DNA from: Sulfitobacter undariae
GTDB lineage: Bacteria > Pseudomonadota > Alphaproteobacteria > Rhodobacterales > Rhodobacteraceae
Direction of reading: 5' to 3'
DNA length: 64,000 nt
Assembly: GCF_014196805.1 (NCBI RefSeq)
Contig: NZ_JACIEI010000009.1
Coordinates: 1 to 64,000 of the forward strand
Of the stretch, positions 7,796 to 16,047 are shown in pieces; the stretch's first letter is position 1, and each line of letters begins with the position of its first letter. Below the pieces are notes generated by a model. It did no database searches. It was given only the letters and a program-made list of their open reading frames with translations, and had not been told where the DNA came from. Made by a program: the position numbers and the translations under genes.

Positions 7796-10700
7796 ATGGT
7801 TGGCATCGGTGAGCTGGAGCGCAAAACGCAGAACCGCGTTGTGCAGCTTTTTCAGAAAGATCTGGGGTATGACTACCTTGGGGATTGGCACGACCGTGCG
7901 GGCAACAGTCCTGTCGAGCGCACCCTTCTGACCACATGGCTCACCACCCAAGGTCATAGTCCGACCGTCATCGCCCGCGTACTGCGCGAGATTGACATCG
8001 CTTGTGTGATTGGTGGTGGTAAGAACCTATATGATGCCAATAAGGCGCTTTATTCGCTGCTACGCTACGGCGTAAAGGTGAAAGACGATGGTGAAGATCA
8101 AAACCAGACGGTCTGGTTGATCAAGTGGGACGCGGTAGACCAAAACCACTTTGCCATCGCCGAAGAGGTATCGATCACGGGTGAGAACACCAAGCGCCCT
8201 GATATTGTAATTTACATCAACGGCCTTGCGCTTGGTGTGGTTGAATTGAAGCGATCAAGTAAATCGATCAGCGAAGGCATCCGCCAGAACATTTCCAACC
8301 AAGACGGCCAGTTCATCCGTGATTTCTTTGCGACAATGCAGTTCTGTTTCGCGGGGAATGATACCGAGGGCCTGCGCTATGGCACGATCGGCACGCCCGA
8401 GAACCACTATTACGAGTGGAAGGAAGCCGTCGAAAACACCTATGACAATCCGCTGGACTACGGCCTGAGCCTGATGTGTGGCAAGGCGCGGCTGCTGGAG
8501 CTGATCCACGACTTCGTAGTGTTTGATAAGGGTATTAAAAAGCTGGCCCGTCATAATCAGCATCGCGGAGTGACAAAGGCGCATGCCTATATTCGCGACC
8601 GTCGTAATGGGATTATCTGGCACACCCAAGGGTCGGGTAAAAGCTTGACGATGGTCTGGCTGGCCAAGTGGATCCGCGAGAACGTGCATGGCGGACGGGT
8701 TCTGGTGATTACGGATCGCACCGAGCTGGATGATCAGATCGAGAAGGTCTTTAAGGGGGTAGACGAGCACATCTATCGCACGAGCAGTGGCGATGACCTG
8801 ATCTCGGCACTGAATAGTAAAGAGGAGTGGCTAATCGGTTCACTGGTCCACAAATTCGGGCGGCAGGGGGATGCTGGCGACGAGAAGGCGATGGAGACAT
8901 ACCTTGCTGATCTAAAGAAGGCGCTGCCGTCGGACTTCAAGGCCAAGGGCGAGATCTTTGTTTTCGTAGACGAATGCCACCGCACCCAGTCGGGGAAACT
9001 GCACGAAGCTATGAAAGCGATCTTGCCAAATGCGAGCTTTATCGGTTTCACTGGCACGCCGTTGCTGCACACGGACAAGCAGACAACAATGGAAGTATTT
9101 GGCACGTTTATTGACGAGTATCGGTTTGATGAGGCGATTGAGGACAAGGTCGTTCTCGACCTGCATTATGACCCGCGCGATATCGATCAAACGCTGTCTT
9201 CGCAGAGTAAAGTTGATAGCTGGTTCGATGCGCATACCTCGGCACTGACGCCATCTGCCAAGGCTCAGGTCATGCTAAAGTGGGCCACAATGCAAAAGCT
9301 TCTGTCCAGTCAGGACAGGCTGGCAAAGATCGTGCAAGACATCACGATGGATATGATCCAAAAGCCACGGCTAATGAGTGGCAGCGGGAATGCTATGTTG
9401 GTGTGCTCCAGCATTTATGACGCATGCAAAGTATATGAGTTGGCGCAAAATTCGGTCGAACTGAAGGGACGTTGTGCTGTCATCACCAGCTATGCTCCAC
9501 AGGCACGCGATATTGCGAACGAACATACTGGTCATGGCGACACTGAGGCCATCTATAAATACAATACCTACAGGAAGATGCTGGCCAGCTTCTTTGAGGA
9601 GACCGAAGACCAAGCCATGAGCAAAACCGAGGAATTTGAGGCGCAAGTAAAGCGCCGTTTCCTCAATGAACCTGCGCAGATGCGATTGTTAATTGTGGTC
9701 GACAAGCTTCTTACCGGCTTCGATGCGCCTTCGGCAACTTACCTTTACATAGATAAGAAGATGGAAAACCACGGGTTATTTCAAGCGATTTGCCGTGTGA
9801 ACCGGCTTGATGGCGAAGATAAGGACAAAGGCCACATCGTCGATTACAAGGATCTGTTCAATTCACTAGGCAAAGCAATTGTAGACTACACGAGTGAGGC
9901 ATTTTCGGGCTACGAAGAGCGCGACATTGGCGGCATTCTAGCAGACAGGCTTGAGCGAGGAAAAGAGAAACTCGACGAGGCTAGGGAGGCCATCAAAGCT
10001 CTCTGTGAGCCAGTGGCCCAACCAAAAGAATACGATGACTTTAAGAAGTTTTTTGTAGGCAGCTCTCTTGATCAAGCTGAGGTCGCTTTAAACGAGACAA
10101 GGCGAATTGCACTTTATAAATGCACCGCCTCATATACGCGGGCGTTCGCAAATCTGGCCACTGAGATGACAGCCGCAGGCTATTCAACGCAAGAAGAAAA
10201 GCTCATCAAGGACGAGGTTTACTTTTACAGTCACTTGAGCGGACAAATTAAGCTCGCAAGTGGTGACTATGTTGACATGAAGAAGTTCGAACCCGCAATG
10301 CGCCAACTTTTGGATATGTATGTGCGCGCGGAGGAAAGTGAAAAGCTGACCGACTTCGAAGATATGGGCTTAATCGAGCTTGTTGTGAAATCTGACTTGG
10401 ATTCGTTGTTGAATCCAAAGAACACGCCTTTCGAAACCGAAGAAGCAATGGCTGAGGCGATCGCAACAAATGTGAGCCGTAGAATTATTGATGAGCGCCA
10501 GGTCAACCCAGCATATTTCGACAAAATGTCAGAGGTCCTCATAAGATTAATTGAAGAAAGGCGACAAGGGGCAATCGATTACAAGAGCTTTCTTGAAGCT
10601 GTGAAAGCGCTTGCTCAGCAATTTTCGGGCACAGCAAGCAGCAACCAAGCTTCGTATCCTAATGAAATGAATACACCCGGTAAAAGGGCTCTTTTCGATA

Positions 10701-10894
10701 ACTTTGGCCAAAGTGTCGATTGGGTCTTAGCTGTGGTCAAGGCCATAGCGCAAAACAAAACAGCCGGATGGGTTTCGTCGCCAATGCCGCAACCGAAGCG
10801 AGCTGTCTTGAAGGCAATATATGATGCCGTCGGTGATACCATTGACCCACAAGACGTCTTAGACATCGTGATGGTCCAGAATGAATTCCAGTAG
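7796..10894 (+). CDS. hsdR: Type I restriction enzyme subunit HsdR
   Basis: This 1032-residue motor and nuclease subunit translocates unmodified DNA and then cuts it. The N-terminal PD-(D/E)xK nuclease has D136 in RPDIVIY and E150-x-K152 in VVELKRS. The helicase region has Walker A TQGSGKS at 277-283, a DEAH-type box DECH at 392-395 and TGTP at 419-422; later, a helicase C-terminal half contains LLTGFDAP and a Q-x-x-CRVNR motif VI. All key residues are present. It lies 9 bases after hsdS and overlaps the metallopeptidase gene by 14 bases. Length is normal for the family. Confidence 0.95.
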   Translation: MVGIGELERKTQNRVVQLFQKDLGYDYLGDWHDRAGNSPVERTLLTTWLTTQGHSPTVIARVLREIDIACVIGGGKNLYDANKALYSLLRYGVKVKDDGEDQNQTVWLIKWDAVDQNHFAIAEEVSITGENTKRPDIVIYINGLALGVVELKRSSKSISEGIRQNISNQDGQFIRDFFATMQFCFAGNDTEGLRYGTIGTPENHYYEWKEAVENTYDNPLDYGLSLMCGKARLLELIHDFVVFDKGIKKLARHNQHRGVTKAHAYIRDRRNGIIWHTQGSGKSLTMVWLAKWIRENVHGGRVLVITDRTELDDQIEKVFKGVDEHIYRTSSGDDLISALNSKEEWLIGSLVHKFGRQGDAGDEKAMETYLADLKKALPSDFKAKGEIFVFVDECHRTQSGKLHEAMKAILPNASFIGFTGTPLLHTDKQTTMEVFGTFIDEYRFDEAIEDKVVLDLHYDPRDIDQTLSSQSKVDSWFDAHTSALTPSAKAQVMLKWATMQKLLSSQDRLAKIVQDITMDMIQKPRLMSGSGNAMLVCSSIYDACKVYELAQNSVELKGRCAVITSYAPQARDIANEHTGHGDTEAIYKYNTYRKMLASFFEETEDQAMSKTEEFEAQVKRRFLNEPAQMRLLIVVDKLLTGFDAPSATYLYIDKKMENHGLFQAICRVNRLDGEDKDKGHIVDYKDLFNSLGKAIVDYTSEAFSGYEERDIGGILADRLERGKEKLDEAREAIKALCEPVAQPKEYDDFKKFFVGSSLDQAEVALNETRRIALYKCTASYTRAFANLATEMTAAGYSTQEEKLIKDEVYFYSHLSGQIKLASGDYVDMKKFEPAMRQLLDMYVRAEESEKLTDFEDMGLIELVVKSDLDSLLNPKNTPFETEEAMAEAIATNVSRRIIDERQVNPAYFDKMSEVLIRLIEERRQGAIDYKSFLEAVKALAQQFSGTASSNQASYPNEMNTPGKRALFDNFGQSVDWVLAVVKAIAQNKTAGWVSSPMPQPKRAVLKAIYDAVGDTIDPQDVLDIVMVQNEFQ

Positions 10895-11609
10895 GACAAC
10901 TCTTACAATTTCAGATCTATCAGTTGAACTGGTCAGGAAAGACATCAAAAATGTTCATCTGTCAGTTTTACCTCCTGACGGCCGTGTCCGACTCTCTGCC
11001 CCCCACAACATGACTGACGACAATGCACGACTGGCGATAGTGACCCGCTGGAGCTGGATCAAGAAAAAGCAAAAGGAATACCTTGATCAAAAAAGAGAAA
11101 CCGTCCGCAAATATGTTGACGGTGAAAGTCATTATTTTGATGGCCACAGGTATCTACTTTCGATCGTGAAGGCACAGCGGTCGGCAAAAGTCACGATAGC
11201 AGGTAACGGTCGAATTGAGCTCCATTGTTCCGACGATGCACCCTATTCTGCCAAACAAAAAGCGTTCGATGCTTTTTATCGTCAGCATCTCAACGAGTTC
11301 CTTCGACGCAATCTGCCCAAATGGTGTAAGGCGCTAAACGTGGACCTACCTGAAATCCGGGTCCAAAGAATGCGGACGAAGTGGGGAAGTTGTAATCCCA
11401 AGAGCAACCGTATCATGATCAATTTAGAATTGGCGAAGAAGCCACTTCGATGCGTTGAATACATCATTGCGCATGAATTGGTTCATCTTCGAGTGCGTCA
11501 CCACAGCTCAGAGTTTATTGCGTTGCTTGAAACTGTTATGCCAGATTGGCGATATCACAAGGATATCCTTAATTCCTTACCTCTTGCGTATGACGAGTGG
11601 ACTTACTGA
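10881..11609 (+). CDS. YgjP/WLM-type zinc metallopeptidase (DUF45) linked to the type I system
   Basis: The 242 residues contain RTKWGSCN (165-172) and the zinc-binding HELVH (198-202). RHHSSEF follows and supplies the third ligand, which is the DUF45/SprT-like pattern. Glu199 would be the catalytic base. The start ATG at 10881 lies inside hsdR (14-base overlap), so it is translationally coupled and belongs to the hsd operon. DUF45 genes often sit in type I restriction operons; their role there is not settled. Proteolysis of a restriction subunit or of DNA-bound complexes are guesses. No signal peptide or membrane segment, so cytosolic. Confidence 0.85.
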   Translation: MNSSRTTLTISDLSVELVRKDIKNVHLSVLPPDGRVRLSAPHNMTDDNARLAIVTRWSWIKKKQKEYLDQKRETVRKYVDGESHYFDGHRYLLSIVKAQRSAKVTIAGNGRIELHCSDDAPYSAKQKAFDAFYRQHLNEFLRRNLPKWCKALNVDLPEIRVQRMRTKWGSCNPKSNRIMINLELAKKPLRCVEYIIAHELVHLRVRHHSSEFIALLETVMPDWRYHKDILNSLPLAYDEWTY

Positions 11610-11850
11610 ATTTAGGTCGACCATCAGAATGTTCATTGATCTGCCAAAACATAAGCGCAGAGCCCGATAAAAGGACTACCTTGCCGGCCTCACGGGTTTT
11701 CGTCGCCACAAGTATCTTGCAAATGATTAAAAAGATGAAAAATCAACATATAGACATAGCCTCATGGGGCGCACTTCATGTAGATTGACGACAACTTTCG
11801 CGGGATCTTTGGCCCGATTTCGAGACAACTTTGCCCCGATTTTCAAAAAC
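11610..11850. other. Gap at the border between defence island and backbone
   Basis: About 240 bases separate the metallopeptidase from the complex I subunit gene. No tRNA or recombinase gene was found. The right half holds an imperfect repeat: GACAACTTT at 11790-11798 and 11824-11832, and CCCGATTT at 11813-11820 and 11835-11842. This could be the end of a lost mobile element. Confidence 0.4.
11790..11842. repeat. Imperfect short direct repeats at the island border
   Basis: GACAACTTT occurs twice 34 bases apart, and CCCGATTT twice 22 bases apart, in the same order. Terminal repeats of some IS families have this multi-copy layout, but no IS was identified. Confidence 0.45.
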
Positions 11851-12162
11851 CTAGTGTGTCCACACGCCGCGGCGGGCGGTTGCAAAGTTTTCGCCGTAGC
11901 CGCCGGGGCGGATATTGGGTTTGCGGCGGTTGGGTTCTTGAACCTGCGCCTCGATGCCATGCTCGCTGGCATATGCAAGCGCTTCTTCTTTGGAGGCAAA
12001 CTGCAGTTTTACCTGAGTTTGCGTATCGGCGGATGAGGTCCAGCCCATGAGTGGATCAACTTCGCGTGCCTGTGTGGACGCAAATTCAAGTACCCAAAGA
12101 TGGGTCTTGGCCGTGCCCGAGGACATGGCAGTACGGGCAGGTTGATAGATTCTGGCGCGCAT
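11851..12162 (-). CDS. ETC complex I subunit, NDUFS4/NuoQ-like accessory protein
   Basis: The 103 residues match the NDUFS4-type accessory subunit of alphaproteobacterial and mitochondrial NADH:ubiquinone oxidoreductase. [17 protein letters not shown] is followed by [13 protein letters not shown], and it ends in [11 protein letters not shown]. It sits on the peripheral arm of complex I. A longer frame begins at 12333, but the internal ATG at 12160-12162 has GGAGAG about 8 bases upstream, and the extra 57 residues are Arg-rich and unlike the family, so the short start is chosen. It is divergent from uvrB. This marks the start of ordinary backbone. Confidence 0.88.
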   Translation of the reverse strand: MRARIYQPARTAMSSGTAKTHLWVLEFASTQAREVDPLMGWTSSADTQTQVKLQFASKEEALAYASEHGIEAQVQEPNRRKPNIRPGGYGENFATARRGVWTH

Positions 12163-12349
12163 CGGGACTCTCCGTCTATAGACGCCTTTGGATATGGCAT
12201 GGCGACGGTGGCGGATCAAGGCTCCTGTGGGTATTCTGTGCCGAGATCGTGTTCTGGTGTCACTTCGTGTCAGTAGGGTTGGCCTTGCGGCCTTGAACCT
12301 GTGACAAAAGATGTCACTTATAGGAGACGTCAAACTGGAGACCGCCCGA

Positions 12350-14551
12350 ATGCCCTATGCGCAAACCGACAAAAGCGAAGCGACACCCATTCTCGCTAAT
12401 CCAGCGCCTGACGTACGCACCCGTCCCAAGCTTGAGGGCGGTAAGACATTTGTGCTTAAAACCGAATTCGAACCCGCAGGCGATCAACCGACGGCCATCA
12501 AGGAACTCTCCGAGGGTATCCGTAACGGTGAGCGCAATCAGGTGCTGTTGGGGGCCACGGGCACAGGCAAGACCTTTACCATGGCCAAGATGATCGAAGA
12601 AACGCAACGACCCGCGATCATCCTTGCACCGAATAAGACGCTCGCGGCACAGTTGTATGGTGAGTTTAAGGGGTTCTTTCCTGATAATGCGGTCGAATAT
12701 TTCGTGAGTTACTACGACTATTATCAACCCGAAGCTTATGTTGCCCGCTCGGATACTTTCATTGAGAAAGAGAGCCAAATCAACGAACAGATTGACCGGA
12801 TGCGCCACTCGGCCACGCGGGCCTTGTTGGAGCGGGATGATGTGATCATCGTGGCGTCGGTATCGTGTATCTATGGTATCGGCTCGGTTGAGACTTACGG
12901 CGCGATGACGCAGGATTTGACCGTTGGCAATAGCTATGACCAGCGGCAGGTGATTGCCGATCTTGTTGCGCAGGCCTACAAACGCAACGATGCCTCTTTC
13001 CAGCGTGGTGCGTTCCGCGTGCGCGGCGACAGCCTAGAAATTTTCCCTGCCCACCTTGATGATCGCGCTTGGAAATTGTCTTTCTTTGGCGAGGAACTGG
13101 AAAGCATTACAGAGTTTGATCCGCTTACGGGTGAAAAGACAGGCAACATGGACCAAGTGCGCATCTATGCGAATTCGCACTATGTGACGCCCAAGCCCAC
13201 GATGAACCAAGCGGTGATCGGCATTAAAAAAGAGCTGCGCATGCGGTTGGATCAACTGGTAGGTGAGGGCAAATTGCTAGAGGCGCAGCGGCTGGAACAG
13301 CGCTGTAACTTTGATCTGGAGATGCTGGAGGCCACCGGCGTGTGCAACGGGATCGAGAACTATTCGCGTTATCTGACGGGCCGTGCGCCCGGAGAGCCAC
13401 CCCCGACATTGTTTGAATTTATCCCCGACAATGCAATTGTTTTTGCGGATGAATCCCACGTCAGCGTGCCCCAGATTGGTGGCATGTACAAAGGTGACTT
13501 TAGGCGAAAAATGACACTTGCTGAACACGGCTTCCGCTTGCCGTCATGTATGGATAACCGGCCTCTCAAGTTTGAGGAATGGGACGCCATGCGGCCGCAA
13601 TCTGTGTTTGTATCTGCCACCCCCGCCAATTGGGAGATGGAGCAAACGGGCGGTGTGTTCACCGAGCAGATCATTCGCCCCACAGGTCTGATTGATCCGG
13701 TCATCGAAATCCGCCCTGTAGAGATGCAAGTGGATGACCTGTTGGATGAAGTGCGCAAAGTGGCCGCCGAAGGGATGCGGACGTTATGCACCACGCTGAC
13801 CAAACGCATGGCCGAGGATTTGACGGAATACATGCACGAACAAGGTATTCGTGTGCGCTATATGCACAGTGACATCGACACGATTGAACGGATCGAAATT
13901 CTGCGCGATTTGCGGCTGGGTGCTTTTGATGTGCTGATCGGGATTAACCTGCTGCGCGAAGGTTTGGACATTCCAGAATGTGGGCTTGTCGCGATCCTTG
14001 ATGCCGACAAAGAGGGGTTTTTGCGCTCTGAAACATCACTGATCCAGACCATTGGCCGTGCTGCGCGTAATTCTGAGGGTCGCGTGATCATGTATGCGGA
14101 TCGCATTACTGGCAGCATGGAGCGCGCCATGGGCGAGACAGAGCGCCGCCGCGTCAAGCAGCTTGCCTATAATGAAGAACACGGCATCACTCCGATGACT
14201 GTGAAAAAGAACGTCGAGGATATTTTGGCTGGTCTTTACAAAGGCGACACAGATCAATCGCGCGTCACAGCCAAGATCGATAATCCGCTGGCGGGTGGCA
14301 ACCTGCAATCTGTTCTGGAAGGGCTGCGCACAGACATGCGCAAAGCAGCCGAAAACCTTGAATTTGAAGAGGCCGCACGCCTGCGTGATGAAGTGAAGCG
14401 GCTTGAATCCGTTGACCTTGCAATCGCGGATGATCCAATGGCGCGGCAATATGCGGTTGAAAAAGCGGTGGGCGAGGCCCGCGTTAAATCAGGCCGTAGC
14501 ACAATGGGCCGTGGTGGTATGCGTGGCGGGGTAAAGCGGCGGAGCCGTTAA
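12350..14551 (+). CDS. uvrB: Excinuclease ABC subunit B
   Basis: This is the damage-verifying helicase-like subunit of UvrABC nucleotide excision repair. Walker A GATGTGKT lies at 68-75 from the chosen start, followed by the beta-hairpin region ([11 protein letters not shown]), helicase motifs ([28 protein letters not shown]), and a C-terminal UVR domain ([18 protein letters not shown]) that contacts UvrC. Length is 733 residues, normal for alphaproteobacteria. A start at 12311 is possible but lacks a ribosome site; the ATG at 12350 has CTGGAG about 9 bases upstream. No clear GTTC-N7-GTTC SOS box was found in the short upstream gap. Confidence 0.97.
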   Translation: MPYAQTDKSEATPILANPAPDVRTRPKLEGGKTFVLKTEFEPAGDQPTAIKELSEGIRNGERNQVLLGATGTGKTFTMAKMIEETQRPAIILAPNKTLAAQLYGEFKGFFPDNAVEYFVSYYDYYQPEAYVARSDTFIEKESQINEQIDRMRHSATRALLERDDVIIVASVSCIYGIGSVETYGAMTQDLTVGNSYDQRQVIADLVAQAYKRNDASFQRGAFRVRGDSLEIFPAHLDDRAWKLSFFGEELESITEFDPLTGEKTGNMDQVRIYANSHYVTPKPTMNQAVIGIKKELRMRLDQLVGEGKLLEAQRLEQRCNFDLEMLEATGVCNGIENYSRYLTGRAPGEPPPTLFEFIPDNAIVFADESHVSVPQIGGMYKGDFRRKMTLAEHGFRLPSCMDNRPLKFEEWDAMRPQSVFVSATPANWEMEQTGGVFTEQIIRPTGLIDPVIEIRPVEMQVDDLLDEVRKVAAEGMRTLCTTLTKRMAEDLTEYMHEQGIRVRYMHSDIDTIERIEILRDLRLGAFDVLIGINLLREGLDIPECGLVAILDADKEGFLRSETSLIQTIGRAARNSEGRVIMYADRITGSMERAMGETERRRVKQLAYNEEHGITPMTVKKNVEDILAGLYKGDTDQSRVTAKIDNPLAGGNLQSVLEGLRTDMRKAAENLEFEEAARLRDEVKRLESVDLAIADDPMARQYAVEKAVGEARVKSGRSTMGRGGMRGGVKRRSR

Positions 14552-14554
14552 GTG

Positions 14555-14953
14555 CTATAGCAGTGCGGGTTTGAGTTTTTTGGAAAAGCTCGCCCGCCCG
14601 CCCTTTTCTATACGACCTGTCACCAGCCATTTGGCCTGCAACGCGGGGTGCTGAGTGCGCCATGCGCGAAAGCGGTCATTGCTCACTATCTGTCGTCGCC
14701 CTTGCCCGCTGGCCTCTAGCAGCAGCGCATCTGCAGGCGTGCCAGCAGGGGCAATCACTACATGGGCAAGTGTCGCCAGCTGATCAATCAGATCCTGTTG
14801 CATGTGCAAAAAGATGCTGTTGTCAAAATAGACAGCGGGAATGAAACGCCGTGCGACTAAGGCGCGTGTGACCAGCGCAGGAATATCAGCCTGCGGCTTA
14901 TTCCCAACCCAGAATAAGACGTTGGACCCGTCGATCAGCAAATTTGGTTTCAT
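14555..14953 (-). CDS. NYN/Zc3h12a-like ribonuclease domain protein
   Basis: The 132 residues begin KPNLLIDGSNVLFW, and acidic or polar residues follow in AVYFDNSIF, PAGTPADALLLEAS and IVSNDRFRAW. The spaced Asp residues (IDGSN, PADA, SNDR) are the metal-binding set of PIN/NYN nucleases, closest to the Zc3h12a-like branch. It is probably a small cytosolic RNase. The frame opens upstream at a TTG (14998), but the ATG at 14953 begins right before the first strand of the fold and is preferred. It converges with uvrB, only 3 bases apart. The target is unknown. Confidence 0.65.
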   Translation of the reverse strand: MKPNLLIDGSNVLFWVGNKPQADIPALVTRALVARRFIPAVYFDNSIFLHMQQDLIDQLATLAHVVIAPAGTPADALLLEASGQGRRQIVSNDRFRAWRTQHPALQAKWLVTGRIEKGGRASFSKKLKPALL

Positions 14954-15046
14954 CACGATCGCCGCTCTGTTTTCATTTTGGGAACTAATGTCGCGCAACC
15001 GCGTTAATCAGGTAACAACGCTGATAGTAACGAATGGAGCATTACA

Positions 15047-15232
15047 ATGGAATATGGCCTACTCGGACTTCTGATCCTGATTGCAGATATCTACGCGATT
15101 TATCAGGTTTTCTCGTCGAATACCTCTGGTCTTCGCAAAATTCTTTGGACCCTTGGCATCGTCATCTTCCCAGTTGTCGGTTTTGTCGTCTGGCTGCTTA
15201 TGGGCCCGCGCGGCAACTCAGTCCGTATCTGA
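15047..15232 (+). CDS. Small membrane protein with phospholipase D N-terminal-like (PLDc_N) domain
   Basis: The 61 residues have two hydrophobic helices (about 4-22 and 33-51) with a short polar loop (SSNTSGLRKILW). They end PVVGFVVWLLMGPRG, the pattern of the PLDc_N / cardiolipin-synthase N-terminal domain found as a stand-alone protein in many bacteria. No catalytic HKD motif is present, so it is not itself a phospholipase. It has a GGAG ribosome site about 7 bases before the ATG. It is followed by a strong terminator and is a single-gene unit. Function unknown. Confidence 0.75.
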   Translation: MEYGLLGLLILIADIYAIYQVFSSNTSGLRKILWTLGIVIFPVVGFVVWLLMGPRGNSVRI

Positions 15233-15256
15233 CCAAACTTGATAACTGAGAACATA

Positions 15257-15289
15257 AATGGCCCGGTATTTTACTGGGCCATTGTTTTG
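15257..15289 (+). terminator. Rho-independent terminator after the PLDc_N gene
   Basis: An 8-bp perfect stem, AATGGCCC with GGGCCATT (15257-15264 and 15276-15283), is followed by GTTTT. Confidence 0.85.
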
Positions 15290-15339
15290 CTAACTGTTTA
15301 TTAACCATAGTTATCCAAGATCAGATCAGGAGGCTTCCT

Positions 15340-16008
15340 GTGCTGTATCGCCTATTTTGCATCACCGTATTATTGATCATGCCTTTTGGCGTTGAGGCAG
15401 GTCCGTGGTTGCGTGAAAAAGGAGCCACTTTTTCAGCAACTTCTGTAACCGGCACCTATTTCCTAGCGATTACCAGCCAAACTTATGTGGAATATGGTTT
15501 ATCAGCAAAGTCCACTGTTGTTGCTGACGTTAGCATGACACGTCAGTATGGTTATCTGAACTCCGGCAAAGCGACATTCTCCATCCGCCGCGCATTGGTG
15601 CCAGAGGATGCCAAATCAAAATGGGCCTACGAGGTGGGCATTGGAACCGCTTGGACAAACACAGAAAACTTACCCCATCTGCGCACTGCGTTGAGCTGGG
15701 GGCGCGGTATAAACTGGGGCGGGACGTCTGGTTGGGCTACGGTGGAGGGCGCTGTCATCTGGGATTTGACTTACGCGCTTCATATTAAGAAAATCGATGC
15801 GACGTTGGGTTTAAACTTTACCGATGTTACTTCTGGCATGCTGCAATTCTACACGTCTCACGTAGGGGGCGAAATCTATGGCACATTCGCGCCGTCGATC
15901 ATCCTCAAGCCTGAATTCACAAAATTTGACATCCAGATCGGTTTAGAAAGCCCGTTGGGCGACAAAGACAACACCGCAATCAAACTCGGGGTGATGCGAA
16001 CATTCTAA
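15340..16008 (+). CDS. Outer-membrane beta-barrel-like protein, unknown function
   Basis: The 222 residues have a signal peptide (about 1-20, ending VEA before GPW). Alternating strands rich in Tyr, Thr, Gly and Trp follow, and the protein ends in a terminal Phe (GVMRTF), the usual outer-membrane insertion signal. The size suits a barrel of about 8-10 strands. The start is GTG at 15340, with AGGAGG 6 bases upstream, a near-ideal ribosome site. Bordered by terminators on both sides, so transcribed alone. No enzyme motif was recognised; it could be a small porin or an adhesion or structural barrel. Confidence 0.6.
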   Translation: MLYRLFCITVLLIMPFGVEAGPWLREKGATFSATSVTGTYFLAITSQTYVEYGLSAKSTVVADVSMTRQYGYLNSGKATFSIRRALVPEDAKSKWAYEVGIGTAWTNTENLPHLRTALSWGRGINWGGTSGWATVEGAVIWDLTYALHIKKIDATLGLNFTDVTSGMLQFYTSHVGGEIYGTFAPSIILKPEFTKFDIQIGLESPLGDKDNTAIKLGVMRTF

Positions 16009-16012
16009 AATA

Positions 16013-16040
16013 GGCTTCGACACGTTGTTATGTCGAAGCC
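16013..16040. terminator. Bidirectional terminator between convergent genes
   Basis: A perfect 10-bp stem, GGCTTCGACA / TGTCGAAGCC, has an 8-base loop. It is flanked by A/T-rich sequence on both sides and lies between the barrel gene and the beta-helix gene. Confidence 0.75.
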
Positions 16041-16047
16041 ATTAAAT

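Noticed and set aside
11610-11850. tRNA gene as integration site for the defence island
   Set aside because: Neither strand yields a cloverleaf or a T-loop motif at the border.
12163-12349. SOS (LexA) box upstream of uvrB
   Set aside because: No GTTC-N7-GTTC or GAAC-N7-GAAC pair with exact spacing was found in the gap.
12311-12349. Earlier uvrB start
   Set aside because: There is no ribosome site before it, while the ATG at 12350 has GGAG at good spacing.
14954-14998. N-terminal extension of the NYN protein from a TTG
   Set aside because: The 15 added residues are polar and precede the first strand of the fold; the internal ATG fits better.
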